The translations under genes were made by a program, and so were the position numbers. Source: Actinomycetota bacterium (GTDB taxonomy: Bacteria; Actinomycetota; Thermoleophilia; Gaiellales; Gaiellaceae). Taken from it: a stretch of 64,000 nt of DNA. Each line of letters starts with the position of its first letter. Position 1 is the first letter of the stretch. A model generated the notes under the pieces. It was not told where the DNA came from, searched no databases, and was given only the letters and a program-made list of their open reading frames with translations. Of this stretch, positions 33,717 through 42,113 are shown one piece after another. Where the stretch lies: assembly GCA_005888315.1 (NCBI GenBank), contig VAWH01000024.1, forward strand, positions 1 to 64,000, given 5' to 3'.

Positions 33717-34730
33717 CTAAGCAGCTTTGCGGGCGCGGCGTATTCGCCACGAACGCAGGAGACTGACCAGCGCCTGTTCTTCGAGCTCGAGTCCCGTCTC
33801 CCGCGCCCTGACCACGCGCAAATGGCGGGGCCGGAAATCGTCGATCGTCCGCCCGTCGAAATACTGCTCGACGACAGCCGGGCTGACGTAGGAAGCCCGC
33901 GCGACCGCCGGCGTATTCCCGAGCCGCTCGCCGACGGTTCTCATCACCGCTGCCACCGCTCGCTTCGCCTCGGTCTCGGTCTCCGCCGGACCGCGTTCGG
34001 CAAGCGCCACCGCGGCAATCAGCGTCCCGCCCCAGGTCCGGAAATCCTTGGCGGTGAATTCCTCGCCCATGAACGCGGCGATGTAATCGTTCAGCCTGCG
34101 CGCGCTGAGGTTGTACGTCTCCTCGTCCAGCCGGTAGCGCAAGAGGCGTCGCCCGGGCGTTTCCAGGAGCGTCCGCATTGCCCCCGCGAGCTCCGAATCA
34201 ACAACCGCCGTCCGCACCCAGACACGGTGCTTGCCCCGAAACCGAAACGCGATCCGGCTGCCGCGTACACGGACGTGTCCCTTGCGCAGCGTCGTGATCC
34301 CGAACGTCTTGTGGGCCTTGGTGTAGCGGTCGTCTCCGACGCGAAACCAGCCCAGATTGATCAGCCGCACGGCAACTGCGCACGTCCATTCGGGCGACAT
34401 TGGCTCGAGCTCGATGTGCTCCGACATCGCCTCGCGAAAGGCGGGAAGGGCGTCTGCGAACCGCACGAGCTTGTCGAACTTCGCCTCTTCCTGAGCCGCA
34501 CGGTAATCCTCGTGGTAGATGTACTGGCGGCGTCCGGCGGCGTCGAGGCCGGTGGCCTGGAGCTTCGCCGTCGGCCGAGGCGAGATCCAACCCTCCTTCC
34601 AGGCAGGTGGAATCGCGAGCCGCTGGATTCGCTCCAGCTTCTCGGCGTCGCTGATGCGCCTGCCGCGCGCGTCGACAAAACGAAAATGACGGCGCGAGCC
34701 GACCCGCCTCCACCCTCCTGTCCTCGCCAC
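33717..34730 (-). CDS. DNA topoisomerase IB (poxvirus-like)
   Basis: About 337 residues. The N-terminal domain has YIYHEDYRAAQEEAKFDKL and TCAVAVRLINLGWFRVGDDRY. The catalytic core contains RFRGKHRVWVR, FTAKDFRTWGGTL and the nucleophile Tyr in RASYVSPAVVEQY. It relaxes supercoils through a 3'-phosphotyrosine without ATP. Length fits bacterial poxvirus-type enzymes. I chose GTG 34730 (VARTGGWRRVGSRRHFRFVD) because longer versions overlap the divergent isocitrate dehydrogenase start; no ribosome-binding site or clear box decides it. Confidence 0.88.
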   Translation of the reverse strand: MARTGGWRRVGSRRHFRFVDARGRRISDAEKLERIQRLAIPPAWKEGWISPRPTAKLQATGLDAAGRRQYIYHEDYRAAQEEAKFDKLVRFADALPAFREAMSEHIELEPMSPEWTCAVAVRLINLGWFRVGDDRYTKAHKTFGITTLRKGHVRVRGSRIAFRFRGKHRVWVRTAVVDSELAGAMRTLLETPGRRLLRYRLDEETYNLSARRLNDYIAAFMGEEFTAKDFRTWGGTLIAAVALAERGPAETETEAKRAVAAVMRTVGERLGNTPAVARASYVSPAVVEQYFDGRTIDDFRPRHLRVVRARETGLELEEQALVSLLRSWRIRRARKAA

Positions 34731-34772
34731 GGTGGCCGTGATGCCCTCGGAAGCGCGCCCTAATCCCACTAC

Positions 34773-34778
34773 TACAAT
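34773..34778 (+). promoter_or_regulatory. Leaderless -10 box, isocitrate dehydrogenase
   Basis: TACAAT, close to the ideal TATAAT, ends 8 nt before ATG 34787 with no Shine-Dalgarno sequence. Confidence 0.55.
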
Positions 34779-34786
34779 CGCGCGCC

Positions 34787-35857
34787 ATGGACGCAAGGCG
34801 AATCGTCGTGCTGGAAGGGGACGAGACCGGGCAGGAGCTGCTCGAGGAGGCGCTGCGCGTCCTCGCGCCCGACGTCACCGCGCTCAAGCTGGAGCTCCCG
34901 CGCTACGACCTCTCGCTCGAGTCGCGGCGCGCGACGAACAACGAGGTCGTCCACGAGGCGGCCGACGCGCTCGCGGAGGCGGGTCTGGGCCTCAAAGCGG
35001 CCACGATCACGCCAGAGGGAGCCGATGACGTCGGCTCGCCGAACCGGATCCTGCGCGAGCAGATCGGCGGCAGCGTCATCGTCCGAACGGGCCGGCGGAT
35101 CCCCGGCATCGCTCCGCTCGGGGGCGTCCACGCGCCGATCTCGGTCGTCCGCATGGCGGTCGGGGACGCCTACGGCGCCAAGGACTGGCGGGAGGGCGAG
35201 GGCGAAGACGTGGCGGCGTTCCGCACCGAGCGGATCGAGCGCTCGGTCTGCCGTGCCGTCGCCGAGTTCGGCTTCCAGCTCGCCGAGCGGATGGGCGCGA
35301 AGGTCTTCGGAGGCCCGAAGTTCACGGTCAGCCCGGTCTACGAGGGAATGCTGAAGGAGGAGATGGACGCGGCAGCCGAGCGCCATCCCGGCGTCCGTTA
35401 CGAGCCCCAGCTGATCGATGCGACCTTTGCGCTGCTGCTGTCGACGAGCGGCGACCCGCTCGTGATTCCCTCGCTGAACCGCGACGGCGACATCCTCTCC
35501 GATCTCGTGCTGCCCCTCTTCGGCTCGATCGCCGGCTCCGAGTCGATGCTGATCGCGCTCGACGACGACCTGGCCCCGCGGACGGCGATGGCGGAGGCAG
35601 CGCACGGCACTGCCCCGTCGCTTCGGGGCAAGAACGTCGCCAACCCGATGGCGATGATCCTGGCCGGCGCGGCGTTGCTCGGTTACGGGGACGAGCGGGC
35701 TCAGCAGGCCGGCCGGGCGATCCGCGAGGCCTGCCTGGAGGCCGTCGCCGACGGCATCCGCACCGCCGATCTCGGCGGCCACGCGGGGACGAGCGAGTAC
35801 ACGGACGAGGTGATCCGGCGCACCCGTCAGAAGCTTGAGATCTGGGCGGCCCTCTAA
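34787..35857 (+). CDS. NAD-dependent isocitrate/isopropylmalate dehydrogenase family enzyme
   Basis: 356 residues, the size of NAD-isocitrate and isopropylmalate dehydrogenases. Landmarks are SPNRILREQIGGSVIVRTGRR, LNRDGDILSDL (metal-binding Asp) and EAAHGTAP-SLRGKNVANPMAMILA. The N-terminal nucleotide/substrate loop reads GDETGQE (11-17) instead of the usual GDGIGPE. Aconitase elsewhere in the window and the absence of leu genes favour isocitrate as substrate, which is inference. The message looks leaderless. A 165-bp repeat begins directly after the stop codon. Confidence 0.82.
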   Translation: MDARRIVVLEGDETGQELLEEALRVLAPDVTALKLELPRYDLSLESRRATNNEVVHEAADALAEAGLGLKAATITPEGADDVGSPNRILREQIGGSVIVRTGRRIPGIAPLGGVHAPISVVRMAVGDAYGAKDWREGEGEDVAAFRTERIERSVCRAVAEFGFQLAERMGAKVFGGPKFTVSPVYEGMLKEEMDAAAERHPGVRYEPQLIDATFALLLSTSGDPLVIPSLNRDGDILSDLVLPLFGSIAGSESMLIALDDDLAPRTAMAEAAHGTAPSLRGKNVANPMAMILAGAALLGYGDERAQQAGRAIREACLEAVADGIRTADLGGHAGTSEYTDEVIRRTRQKLEIWAAL

Positions 35858-36022
35858 GAGCCCCTTTCACAATGAAGCACTGAGCCGTCGGGCCGCGCTG
35901 GACGCACCGGCTTCGCCCTGGTATCGCAGTCGCGCCCGTATCACCAATACGGGCACTCCCTGCGTCCTTGCCAGAAACCGACCAGCGCACCCCGACGACG
36001 AGGCCCCATTATGAAAGGGGCT
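35858..36022. repeat. 165-bp TIR element, copy 1
   Basis: Starts GAGCCCCTTTCACAATG and ends with the near-complement CATTATGAAAGGGGCTC, giving imperfect terminal inverted repeats of about 17 bp. An internal hairpin CCCGTAT/ATACGGG lies near 35935-35953. The copy at 46630-46790 is nearly identical in reverse orientation except for about 25 nt in the middle. It lies immediately after the isocitrate dehydrogenase stop and 7 bp from the convergent HD-GYP stop. No coding capacity. Confidence 0.88.
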
Positions 36023-36029
36023 CTAAGCG

Positions 36030-36602
36030 CTAGCCGCCAGCGGCGAGCAAGCGCGGCGCCTCGGCGCGGCCGAGCTCGACGAACACGCCGGCGACGACCG
36101 GATCGAACTGGGTTCCGGCGCAGCGATCGATCTCGGCGAGCGCCTCGCTTGCCGGCAGCGCCGGCCGGTAGGGCCGCGGCGAGGTCATCGCGTCGAAGGC
36201 GTCGGCGACGGCAAGCACCCGCGCCTCGAGCGGAATCGCGTCACCGCGCCGCCCCCAGGGATACCCGCTGCCGTCCCAGTGCTCGTGGTGAAAGAGCACG
36301 TGCGGGATGACGAAACGGAAGTCCGGCTGTCGAGCGAGGATCCGAACGCCCGCCTCCGGATGGCTGCGAATCGCGGCGAACTCGCCGTCGGTCAGCCGCT
36401 CGGCCTTGCCCCAGATCGTGTCGGCGATCGCAAGCTTGCCCACGTCGTGCAGGAGCGCCCCGATTCGCAGGCGCCGGATCCGGCCGGGGCCCCACCCGAG
36501 CCGAAGCGCGATCGCCTCCGCCAGCTTGCTGACGCGCGAGCCGTGGCCCTCCATGTAGGGACGCGCATCGATCGCCTCGCAGAGCCCGGCCAGCATCGCC
36601 AC
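36030..36602 (-). CDS. HD-GYP domain phosphodiesterase
   Basis: 190 residues consisting of the HD-GYP domain alone. Motifs are HGSRVSKLAEAIA, LLHDVGKLAIAD, IRSHPEAGVRIL and HHEHWDGSGYPWG. The family hydrolyses cyclic di-GMP or related cyclic dinucleotides using a di-iron centre. No sensor domain is attached, so input must come from a partner. The start is GTG 36602 or ATG 36596. It lies downstream of dedA on the same strand with 38 bp between. Confidence 0.88.
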   Translation of the reverse strand: MAMLAGLCEAIDARPYMEGHGSRVSKLAEAIALRLGWGPGRIRRLRIGALLHDVGKLAIADTIWGKAERLTDGEFAAIRSHPEAGVRILARQPDFRFVIPHVLFHHEHWDGSGYPWGRRGDAIPLEARVLAVADAFDAMTSPRPYRPALPASEALAEIDRCAGTQFDPVVAGVFVELGRAEAPRLLAAGG

Positions 36603-36640
36603 GGCTCTCAGAGTTCAAGCCGCTTCGCCCGAACCCTTCC

Positions 36641-37237
36641 TCACGCCTCCGACTCAGCTCCAAGCATCCGCCGCCGGATGAAGCGGAAGACGACCGCGCC
36701 GACCACGAGCAGGACGACGATCGCGCCCCCGGCGATGAGGCCGTAGCGCCCGATTGCCTCGGCGGCAGCCTGGCCTGCGAAGTAGGCGACGAGCCCGACC
36801 GCGATCGCCCAGCAGATGCCGCCGGCGGCATTCCAGGCGAAGAAGAGCCACCAATGCATCTTGCTGATGCCCGCCAGCCAGGCTGCGGTCACCCGCAGGA
36901 CCGCGATGAAGCGCCCGAGGAAGATCGTCTTCGGGCCGTGACGCGCGAAGAAGCGCTCCGACCAAGGAAGCACCCGCGAGGCGTGACGCTCCAGCGGCCC
37001 CCACCGCTGCAGCAGCTTCCGCCCGCCGAGGCGGCCGGCCCAGTAGCCGACGTTGTCGCCCACGATCGCCGCCGTGGCGGCCACGGCGATCACCGCCACG
37101 ATGTCCATGTCGCCCCGCGAGGCGAGCACGCCGGCCGTCACGAGCGCCGTCTCCCCCGGCAGAGGGACGCCGGCGGATTCCATCGCAATGAGCACGAAGA
37201 GCAGGAACAGCCCGTAGTCGGCGACCAGCGATGCCAT
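36641..37237 (-). CDS. DedA family membrane protein
   Basis: 198 residues with about five hydrophobic segments. DedA landmarks: ESAGVPLPGETALVTAG, GDNVGYWAGRLGG, and the conserved FLGRFIAVLRVTAAWLAG. Family members act as phospholipid (undecaprenyl-phosphate or phosphatidylethanolamine) flippases or affect membrane homeostasis. ATG 37237 has TAGACT exactly 6 nt upstream. Likely co-transcribed with the HD-GYP gene. Confidence 0.88.
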   Translation of the reverse strand: MASLVADYGLFLLFVLIAMESAGVPLPGETALVTAGVLASRGDMDIVAVIAVAATAAIVGDNVGYWAGRLGGRKLLQRWGPLERHASRVLPWSERFFARHGPKTIFLGRFIAVLRVTAAWLAGISKMHWWLFFAWNAAGGICWAIAVGLVAYFAGQAAAEAIGRYGLIAGGAIVVLLVVGAVVFRFIRRRMLGAESEA

Positions 37238-37243
37238 CGTCCC

Positions 37244-37249
37244 AGTCTA
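37244..37249 (-). promoter_or_regulatory. Leaderless -10 box, dedA
   Basis: TAGACT on the minus strand ends exactly 6 nt before ATG 37237. Confidence 0.5.
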
Positions 37250-37299
37250 GGGGCCGCTTGTTCGTCGGCCACAAAGCCCAGAGATCGACTTCCTGCAGC

Positions 37300-37806
37300 T
37301 CAGTCCACGCGGTAGGCCATCAGCACCGCGTCGAGGAGGCGGCCGCCGCGACGAAAGTGGTTCCGCCGCGTGCCCTCGCGCTCGAAGCCGAACTGTTCGT
37401 ACAGCTTGATCGCAGGCTCGTTGTGCGGGAAGACGTGCAACTCGAGCTTCTCGATCCCGCTTTCCCGGGCCCACGCGACCGCTTGCTCGAGCAGCGATCG
37501 CCCGATGCCGCGGCGCCGGTGGCCCGCCGCCACCATCAGCCCGAGATCGGCTACATGGGCGCTCGCGGGATGCGAGTCGCGGGCGAGGGACAAGCGGGCG
37601 ACGATGCCGCCCCCGTTCTCGACGACGAAGACGGCCGCGTGCGGGGAACGCCGAACCGCGCGTAGGTAGCGGCGCTCCTCGCCGACGTTGCGCCAGTCCC
37701 CCTCGGTGATCAGCCAGGCCTCGGGCTCCGAGCTGACAGCCCGGCCGAGCTCGACGAGGGCCGCAGCATCGGCGGGTATGGCACGCCTAATCGTGTAGGT
37801 GTTCAT
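37300..37806 (-). CDS. GNAT N-acetyltransferase
   Basis: 168 residues. The acetyl-CoA site is VADLGLMVAAGHRRRGIGRSL, followed by ELHVFPHNEPAIKLYEQFGFEREG, typical of GNAT enzymes acting on small amines or peptides. The substrate is unknown. ATG 37806 has GGGAGAG a few bases upstream, so this gene uses a ribosome-binding site. It lies between ggt and dedA on the same strand; the palindromic repeat at 37846-37875 separates it from ggt. Confidence 0.85.
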   Translation of the reverse strand: MNTYTIRRAIPADAAALVELGRAVSSEPEAWLITEGDWRNVGEERRYLRAVRRSPHAAVFVVENGGGIVARLSLARDSHPASAHVADLGLMVAAGHRRRGIGRSLLEQAVAWARESGIEKLELHVFPHNEPAIKLYEQFGFEREGTRRNHFRRGGRLLDAVLMAYRVD

Positions 37807-37845
37807 CTCTCCCGAGCGCAGCGATGGGCGTTACCAGACGCGGAA

Positions 37846-37875
37846 CGCGATGGAAAATGCACAGCATTTTTCGCG
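37846..37875. repeat. Palindromic repeat after ggt, copy 2
   Basis: Arms GGAAAATGC (37852-37860) and GCATTTTTC (37864-37872) around an ACA loop, extended by CGCG on both sides. It starts 2 nt after the ggt stop on the minus strand and matches the element inside addA (30374-30402). Here it could act as a bidirectional terminator, because each arm ends in a short T or A run. Confidence 0.78.
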
Positions 37876-37876
37876 A

Positions 37877-39454
37877 CTAAACGACGATTCCGTGGCCGTC
37901 ACGGCGGGGATCGCCGGCCGCGTCCAGGGTGCCGTCCTCTCGCAGCTCGACCGCCGCAGCGCCTCCGAAGTAGAGGTTCCGCCGCCGCCAGCGCACCAGC
38001 TCGTACCCGCGCTGCTCGAGCCGATCGAGCTCCGCCGGGTCGAAACCACCCTCGCAGTGGACCTGCCGTCCCTCCAGATGCACTCGCGGCTGCCCGATCG
38101 CGGCGCCGACCTCCATCCCGTGCGCGGTGACGTTGAGGACGAGCTGCAGGATCGCGCCCCGCAGGCGGATCGAGCCCGCGCTGCCGACGACGAGCCGCGG
38201 CCGCTCCCCCTCGAGCACGATCGACGGCGCCATCATGCTCGTCAGGCGCCTGCCGACGGCTGCGCGCTGATTACCGCGCCCGATCGGGTTGAGGTCGTAC
38301 TCGCCAAGCATGTTGTTCAGGTGGATGCCGGTCCCGGGGACGATCACACCCGAGCCCGAGCCGTTCGAAGCGGTCAACGAGGCCGCGTTGCCCGCCGCGT
38401 CGACGACGGAGATGTGCGTCGTCCCCGGCGCGCCGACCGACTCCTCGGTGGACGCCAACCCGGATTCGAGATCGCGAGCCGCGATCCGCTCAGCGGCCTC
38501 ATCGGCGCCGGCAAAGAGACGCTTCGGCAACCCGCCGCGATAGAGGTCGCCTACAAAGCTGCCGCCACGCGCGAGCGTCTGCTCCCGCATCACCTCGGCC
38601 AGCCGCGCGATCGCCTCGGCGCTCCCCGGCGGCCCTCCGGGCCCGAGGCGGGAAAACAACAGGAGCGCGTAGGCGATCAGCGTTCCGCCCGACGACGGTG
38701 GCGGGTTGGAAACGAACGCGCGCGCGCCGAACGAGGTTCGAATCGGCTTGCGCGTGATGACCCGATATGCAGCAAGGTCCTCCTCGGTCAGGCTGCCACC
38801 CTCCTCGCGAACGTGCTCGCAGACGCGGCGGCCGAGCTCACCGGCGTAGAACGCCTCCGCCCCGCTTTCGGCGAGCTGCTCGAGCGTGGCAGCGAGATCC
38901 GGCATCACGAGCCGGTCGCCCGCGACGAGCGGAACACCGCCCGGGCCGAAGATCTCGTGACCGATCTCCGTGCGCCGCAGGATCAGATCGAGGATGCCGT
39001 GCAGGTAGGCCTGCGCCGGGACGAGTTCGTGCCCGTCGCGGGCAACCGCAATCGCCGGCTCGAGCAGGCGGCGCCACGGCAGCCTCGCGTACGCGCGATG
39101 CGCCGCCTCGAGCCCGGCGATCGCACCCGGCACGGCGCACGAGGCGCCCCCGACACGAAAGATCTGTGAGGTGCCGCGGTCGAACTCGACGTCGACCAGA
39201 TCCATCTCGCGGACGGGGCGCTCGACTCCGTGGCCGGGAATCGCGACGAAGAAATCGTGCAGACGCACCTTCCCGGTCGAGGCCGCCCGGACGAGCAGGA
39301 AGCCACCCCCACCCGGGCTGGTGAGCGTGCTTTCCGTGACCCACGACATGAACGCTGCGGCGATGCACGCGTCGACCGCGTTGCCTCCCTCGCGCAGCAC
39401 CTCGGCACCCGCCTCGGCGGTCAGTGTGTGCCCGGCCGCCACCGCGCCCCTCAT
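37877..39454 (-). CDS. ggt: Gamma-glutamyltransferase family enzyme
   Basis: 525 residues in one proenzyme chain. The autocatalytic nucleophile is the Thr in APGTTHISVVDAAGN (about residue 343), and the following SNGSGSGVIVPGTG and NNMLGEYDLNP match the small-subunit substrate loop. The family cleaves gamma-glutamyl bonds of glutathione-like compounds or processes acylated antibiotics. There is no signal peptide, so the enzyme seems cytoplasmic, unlike E. coli Ggt. ATG 39454 has TACGCT exactly 6 nt upstream. Confidence 0.88.
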   Translation of the reverse strand: MRGAVAAGHTLTAEAGAEVLREGGNAVDACIAAAFMSWVTESTLTSPGGGGFLLVRAASTGKVRLHDFFVAIPGHGVERPVREMDLVDVEFDRGTSQIFRVGGASCAVPGAIAGLEAAHRAYARLPWRRLLEPAIAVARDGHELVPAQAYLHGILDLILRRTEIGHEIFGPGGVPLVAGDRLVMPDLAATLEQLAESGAEAFYAGELGRRVCEHVREEGGSLTEEDLAAYRVITRKPIRTSFGARAFVSNPPPSSGGTLIAYALLLFSRLGPGGPPGSAEAIARLAEVMREQTLARGGSFVGDLYRGGLPKRLFAGADEAAERIAARDLESGLASTEESVGAPGTTHISVVDAAGNAASLTASNGSGSGVIVPGTGIHLNNMLGEYDLNPIGRGNQRAAVGRRLTSMMAPSIVLEGERPRLVVGSAGSIRLRGAILQLVLNVTAHGMEVGAAIGQPRVHLEGRQVHCEGGFDPAELDRLEQRGYELVRWRRRNLYFGGAAAVELREDGTLDAAGDPRRDGHGIVV

Positions 39455-39460
39455 CCCGCA

Positions 39461-39466
39461 AGCGTA
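39461..39466 (-). promoter_or_regulatory. Leaderless -10 box, ggt
   Basis: TACGCT on the minus strand ends exactly 6 nt before ATG 39454. Confidence 0.5.
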
Positions 39467-39531
39467 ACGCCCACGTCACACAGCAAAAGCGTGGCGCGAC
39501 AGGGGGACTCCGCCTCCGCCGCCGTCACAGT

Positions 39532-39537
39532 TATCGT
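39532..39537 (+). promoter_or_regulatory. Possible leaderless -10 box, polytopic membrane protein
   Basis: TATCGT ends 8 nt before GTG 39546, with no Shine-Dalgarno sequence. Confidence 0.4.
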
Positions 39538-39545
39538 GCAGGCCA

Positions 39546-41162
39546 GTGCCCGTCCGCTGCACCACGGTGGCGCGCGAAGCCGTCTTCTGCGCCGCGGCCG
39601 CTGCAGTTTTCGCGTCGCTGCTCGTCTGGCTCGGCCCCCCCGGGGCCGACTTCGCCGCGCACGCCTACCAGCGGACCGCGTTCCTCCACAACGGCTTCGC
39701 CCTCTGGAACAACTTCTGGTACGCGGGCCGCTACAGCTTCATCACCTACAGCCTCATCTACTACCCGCTCGCGGCCCTGCTCGGGATCAAGCCGCTCGCG
39801 GTCGCGACAGTGGCCGTGGCGGCGCTGGCCTTCTCGATCGTCGTCGGGCGCGAATGGGGGCCGACTGCGCGCTGGTCGAGCCGCACCTTTTCGGTCGTCT
39901 GGGCCGCCGCCCTGCTTTCCGGCGCGTTTCCGTTCGCGCTCGGAGCGGCGCTGGCGCTCCTGGCGCTCTGGGCGCTGCAGGCGGGCGCACGCTGGCGCTT
40001 CGGAGCTCTCGCGCTGCTGACGATCGCCGCCAGCCCGCTCGCGTTCCTGCTCTTGACGGTTGTGCTCGTCGGGGTCGGTCTGGCGGGCTGGCGCGACCGG
40101 CGCAAGTTCGTCGTTCCGGCCGCCGTCGTCGTCGCAATCGTCGCGAGCGAGGCGACGCTCTGGCGGCTCTTCCCGGACAGCGGCCGCTACCCGTTCTCAT
40201 GGCAGGAGCTGCTGCCGATCTGCATCTTCTGCGTCGGCGGAGCCGCGCTGACCTGGAACGTCGAGGCGAGCCGGGTGCTGCGCTGGGTGTTCGTCGTCTA
40301 CCTCGTCGGCTCGGTCGGCATCTTCGCGATTCCTTCCGCCGTCGGTGAGAACGTCGCACGCCTGCGCTTCGTCTCGCTACCTGTCGCGGTACTGGCGATC
40401 TCGCTTCGCCGCTGGCGGCCGCTCCCCCTCGTCCTGCCGGCGCTCCTGCTCGCGGTCTCGTGGAACGTGACGCCGCTCGCGTTCAGCTTCGTCAAGAGCG
40501 AGAACGACCCGGCGGCGCACCCGTCGTACTGGCAGCCGGCGATCGCCTACCTGCGTCGCCACCTCAGCCTCTCGTACCGCGTCGAAGCCGTCGACACGGT
40601 CGGCCACTGGGACGCCGTCTACCTCCCGAGAGCCGGCGTCCCGCTCGCGCGCGGCTGGTTCAGGCAGAACGACTTTCCTCAAAACCGGGTTCTCTACGGC
40701 GACGATCCGCTCGGGCGCCGACCCTACCTCGCATGGCTCCGCTCGCTCGGCGTCCGCTACGTCGTCCTGCCGGATTCGCGGCTCGACTACAGCTCACACC
40801 GTGAGGCCGAGTTGCTGCGCAGCGGCCACTCCGGGTTGATTCCCACAATGCGCTCGGCCCACCTGACCGTCTTCGAGGTTCCCTCGCCGCGTCGCCTGAT
40901 CACCGGTCCGGCAGCCGCGCGCGTCATCGCACTGACCCAGACCCGGGTGACCGTGCGCGTGGCTGCGGCCGGCGAGTACCGGCTTGCGATCCGGTACTCG
41001 CCATACTGGAGCGCCTCGAGCGGTTGCCTCGATCCCGGCGCCGATCGAATGATTCGCCTGCGCGTGCCGGCGGCAGGCGACGTCGCGCTCCATTTCCACG
41101 TCAACGCGCGCCGGGCGTTTGCCGCGTTCGCTGGGGAGAACCCTCAGACCTGCTCCGGCTGA
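39546..41162 (+). CDS. Polytopic membrane protein with outer C-terminal domain
   Basis: 538 residues with about nine hydrophobic helices in the first 320 (for example VFCAAAAAVFASLLVWL and WVFVVYLVGSVGIFAIP), then a soluble C-terminal part of ~200 residues (YRVEAVDTVGHWDAVYLP, VRYVVLPDSRLDYS). The FAAHAYQRTAFLHNGFALWNNFWYAGRY-like N-terminal loop resembles membrane glycosyltransferase-type proteins, but the catalytic Asp pair is not obvious, so I assign no function. The 3' end overlaps a convergent gene by 62 bp. Confidence 0.72.
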   Translation: MPVRCTTVAREAVFCAAAAAVFASLLVWLGPPGADFAAHAYQRTAFLHNGFALWNNFWYAGRYSFITYSLIYYPLAALLGIKPLAVATVAVAALAFSIVVGREWGPTARWSSRTFSVVWAAALLSGAFPFALGAALALLALWALQAGARWRFGALALLTIAASPLAFLLLTVVLVGVGLAGWRDRRKFVVPAAVVVAIVASEATLWRLFPDSGRYPFSWQELLPICIFCVGGAALTWNVEASRVLRWVFVVYLVGSVGIFAIPSAVGENVARLRFVSLPVAVLAISLRRWRPLPLVLPALLLAVSWNVTPLAFSFVKSENDPAAHPSYWQPAIAYLRRHLSLSYRVEAVDTVGHWDAVYLPRAGVPLARGWFRQNDFPQNRVLYGDDPLGRRPYLAWLRSLGVRYVVLPDSRLDYSSHREAELLRSGHSGLIPTMRSAHLTVFEVPSPRRLITGPAAARVIALTQTRVTVRVAAAGEYRLAIRYSPYWSASSGCLDPGADRMIRLRVPAAGDVALHFHVNARRAFAAFAGENPQTCSG

Positions 41163-42063
41163 GTGCGATGGCGAGCGTCCGCAGCACGTCGTGCATCACC
41201 GCGGGCGACCGGTTCGCGAAGCGGAAATCGAACTCGGCGAAGCCCGCGACGCCGCTCCTGATCCGCTCTTCTACATACGCCGCGCGCCAGGCGTTGACCT
41301 GCGCCCTCGGCCACCGGTGCACGTTGCCGCCGAGACCCGCCTCCAAGTGGTAGCCCGGCGTCAGTCCGGGCAGGTACCGGCGCGCGAGCGCACGCCGCAC
41401 CGGCCCGCCTTCAGCGAGTGCTCGCTGCCCTGATGCGTGCCTGCGCGCGGCTGCCCGCGGGTCGCCCTCGAAGCGAGGATACTCCTCGCCGACATACGCA
41501 AGCGCAGCGCGGTTGAGCGTTCGCCAGAAGGTCGTCAGTTCGGCCGTGATCGGCAGCCGCCCGATCGCGAGCCCCGTCCGTGCGACCCAGACGAAGCCGC
41601 GCATCGCGGTGTCGCCGAGGACAGGACGTCCAAAGACCAGCCCTCGGAGGACGCCCCGTATGAACTCTCGGATCGGCCCGCCCGCGGCCGCCGCGGCGCT
41701 CGGCACGATTTCGTCGAACTGCCAAGCATCGATCGTCGTGCCTTCGTCGACCGCTGCACGCACGAGATCGCGGTAGCGCTGCCCAAGCTCGACGCCCCAG
41801 GAGACGCGGGCCGAGGTCGAGCTGAGCCGGCGAAGCGGCGGCACTGCGCCGGCCAGGCGCTTCGGCACAAACGGCTCGTACTCGGGCGGCAGCCGCCGCC
41901 GCTGGCGAAACCAGTCCTCGTTCAGCGCGAACATCGGCGCGTAGCGGCCGCGCGCGAGTTCGGCGACCTGTCCGGCGACGGCGGCGTTCGGACCGTAGCT
42001 GCCGACGTACACGGCGACGTCGGCGGGTACGACCGTGCGGACCTGCGCCAGCAGGTTCGGCAC
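41101..42063 (-). CDS. Unknown protein, possible longer 5' end
   Basis: 320 residues from GTG 42063. The fold looks soluble: VPADVAVYVGSYGPN, TIDAWQFDEIVPSAA, and helical C-terminal parts. I do not recognise the family. The frame remains open up to about 42126 and reads RLLLLSYFEPKD just before the GTG. That looks like a first beta-strand, yet it offers no ATG, GTG or TTG; a CTG start at about 42087 would fit. It is downstream of ftsZ on the same strand with a short gap, so it may belong to the parA-ftsZ operon. Confidence 0.55.
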   Translation of the reverse strand: MPNLLAQVRTVVPADVAVYVGSYGPNAAVAGQVAELARGRYAPMFALNEDWFRQRRRLPPEYEPFVPKRLAGAVPPLRRLSSTSARVSWGVELGQRYRDLVRAAVDEGTTIDAWQFDEIVPSAAAAAGGPIREFIRGVLRGLVFGRPVLGDTAMRGFVWVARTGLAIGRLPITAELTTFWRTLNRAALAYVGEEYPRFEGDPRAAARRHASGQRALAEGGPVRRALARRYLPGLTPGYHLEAGLGGNVHRWPRAQVNAWRAAYVEERIRSGVAGFAEFDFRFANRSPAVMHDVLRTLAIALSRSRSEGSPQRTRQTPGAR

Positions 42064-42113
42064 GTCCTTCGGCTCGAAGTACGAGAGCAGGAGGAGCCGC
42101 TGCGGAGACGGTG

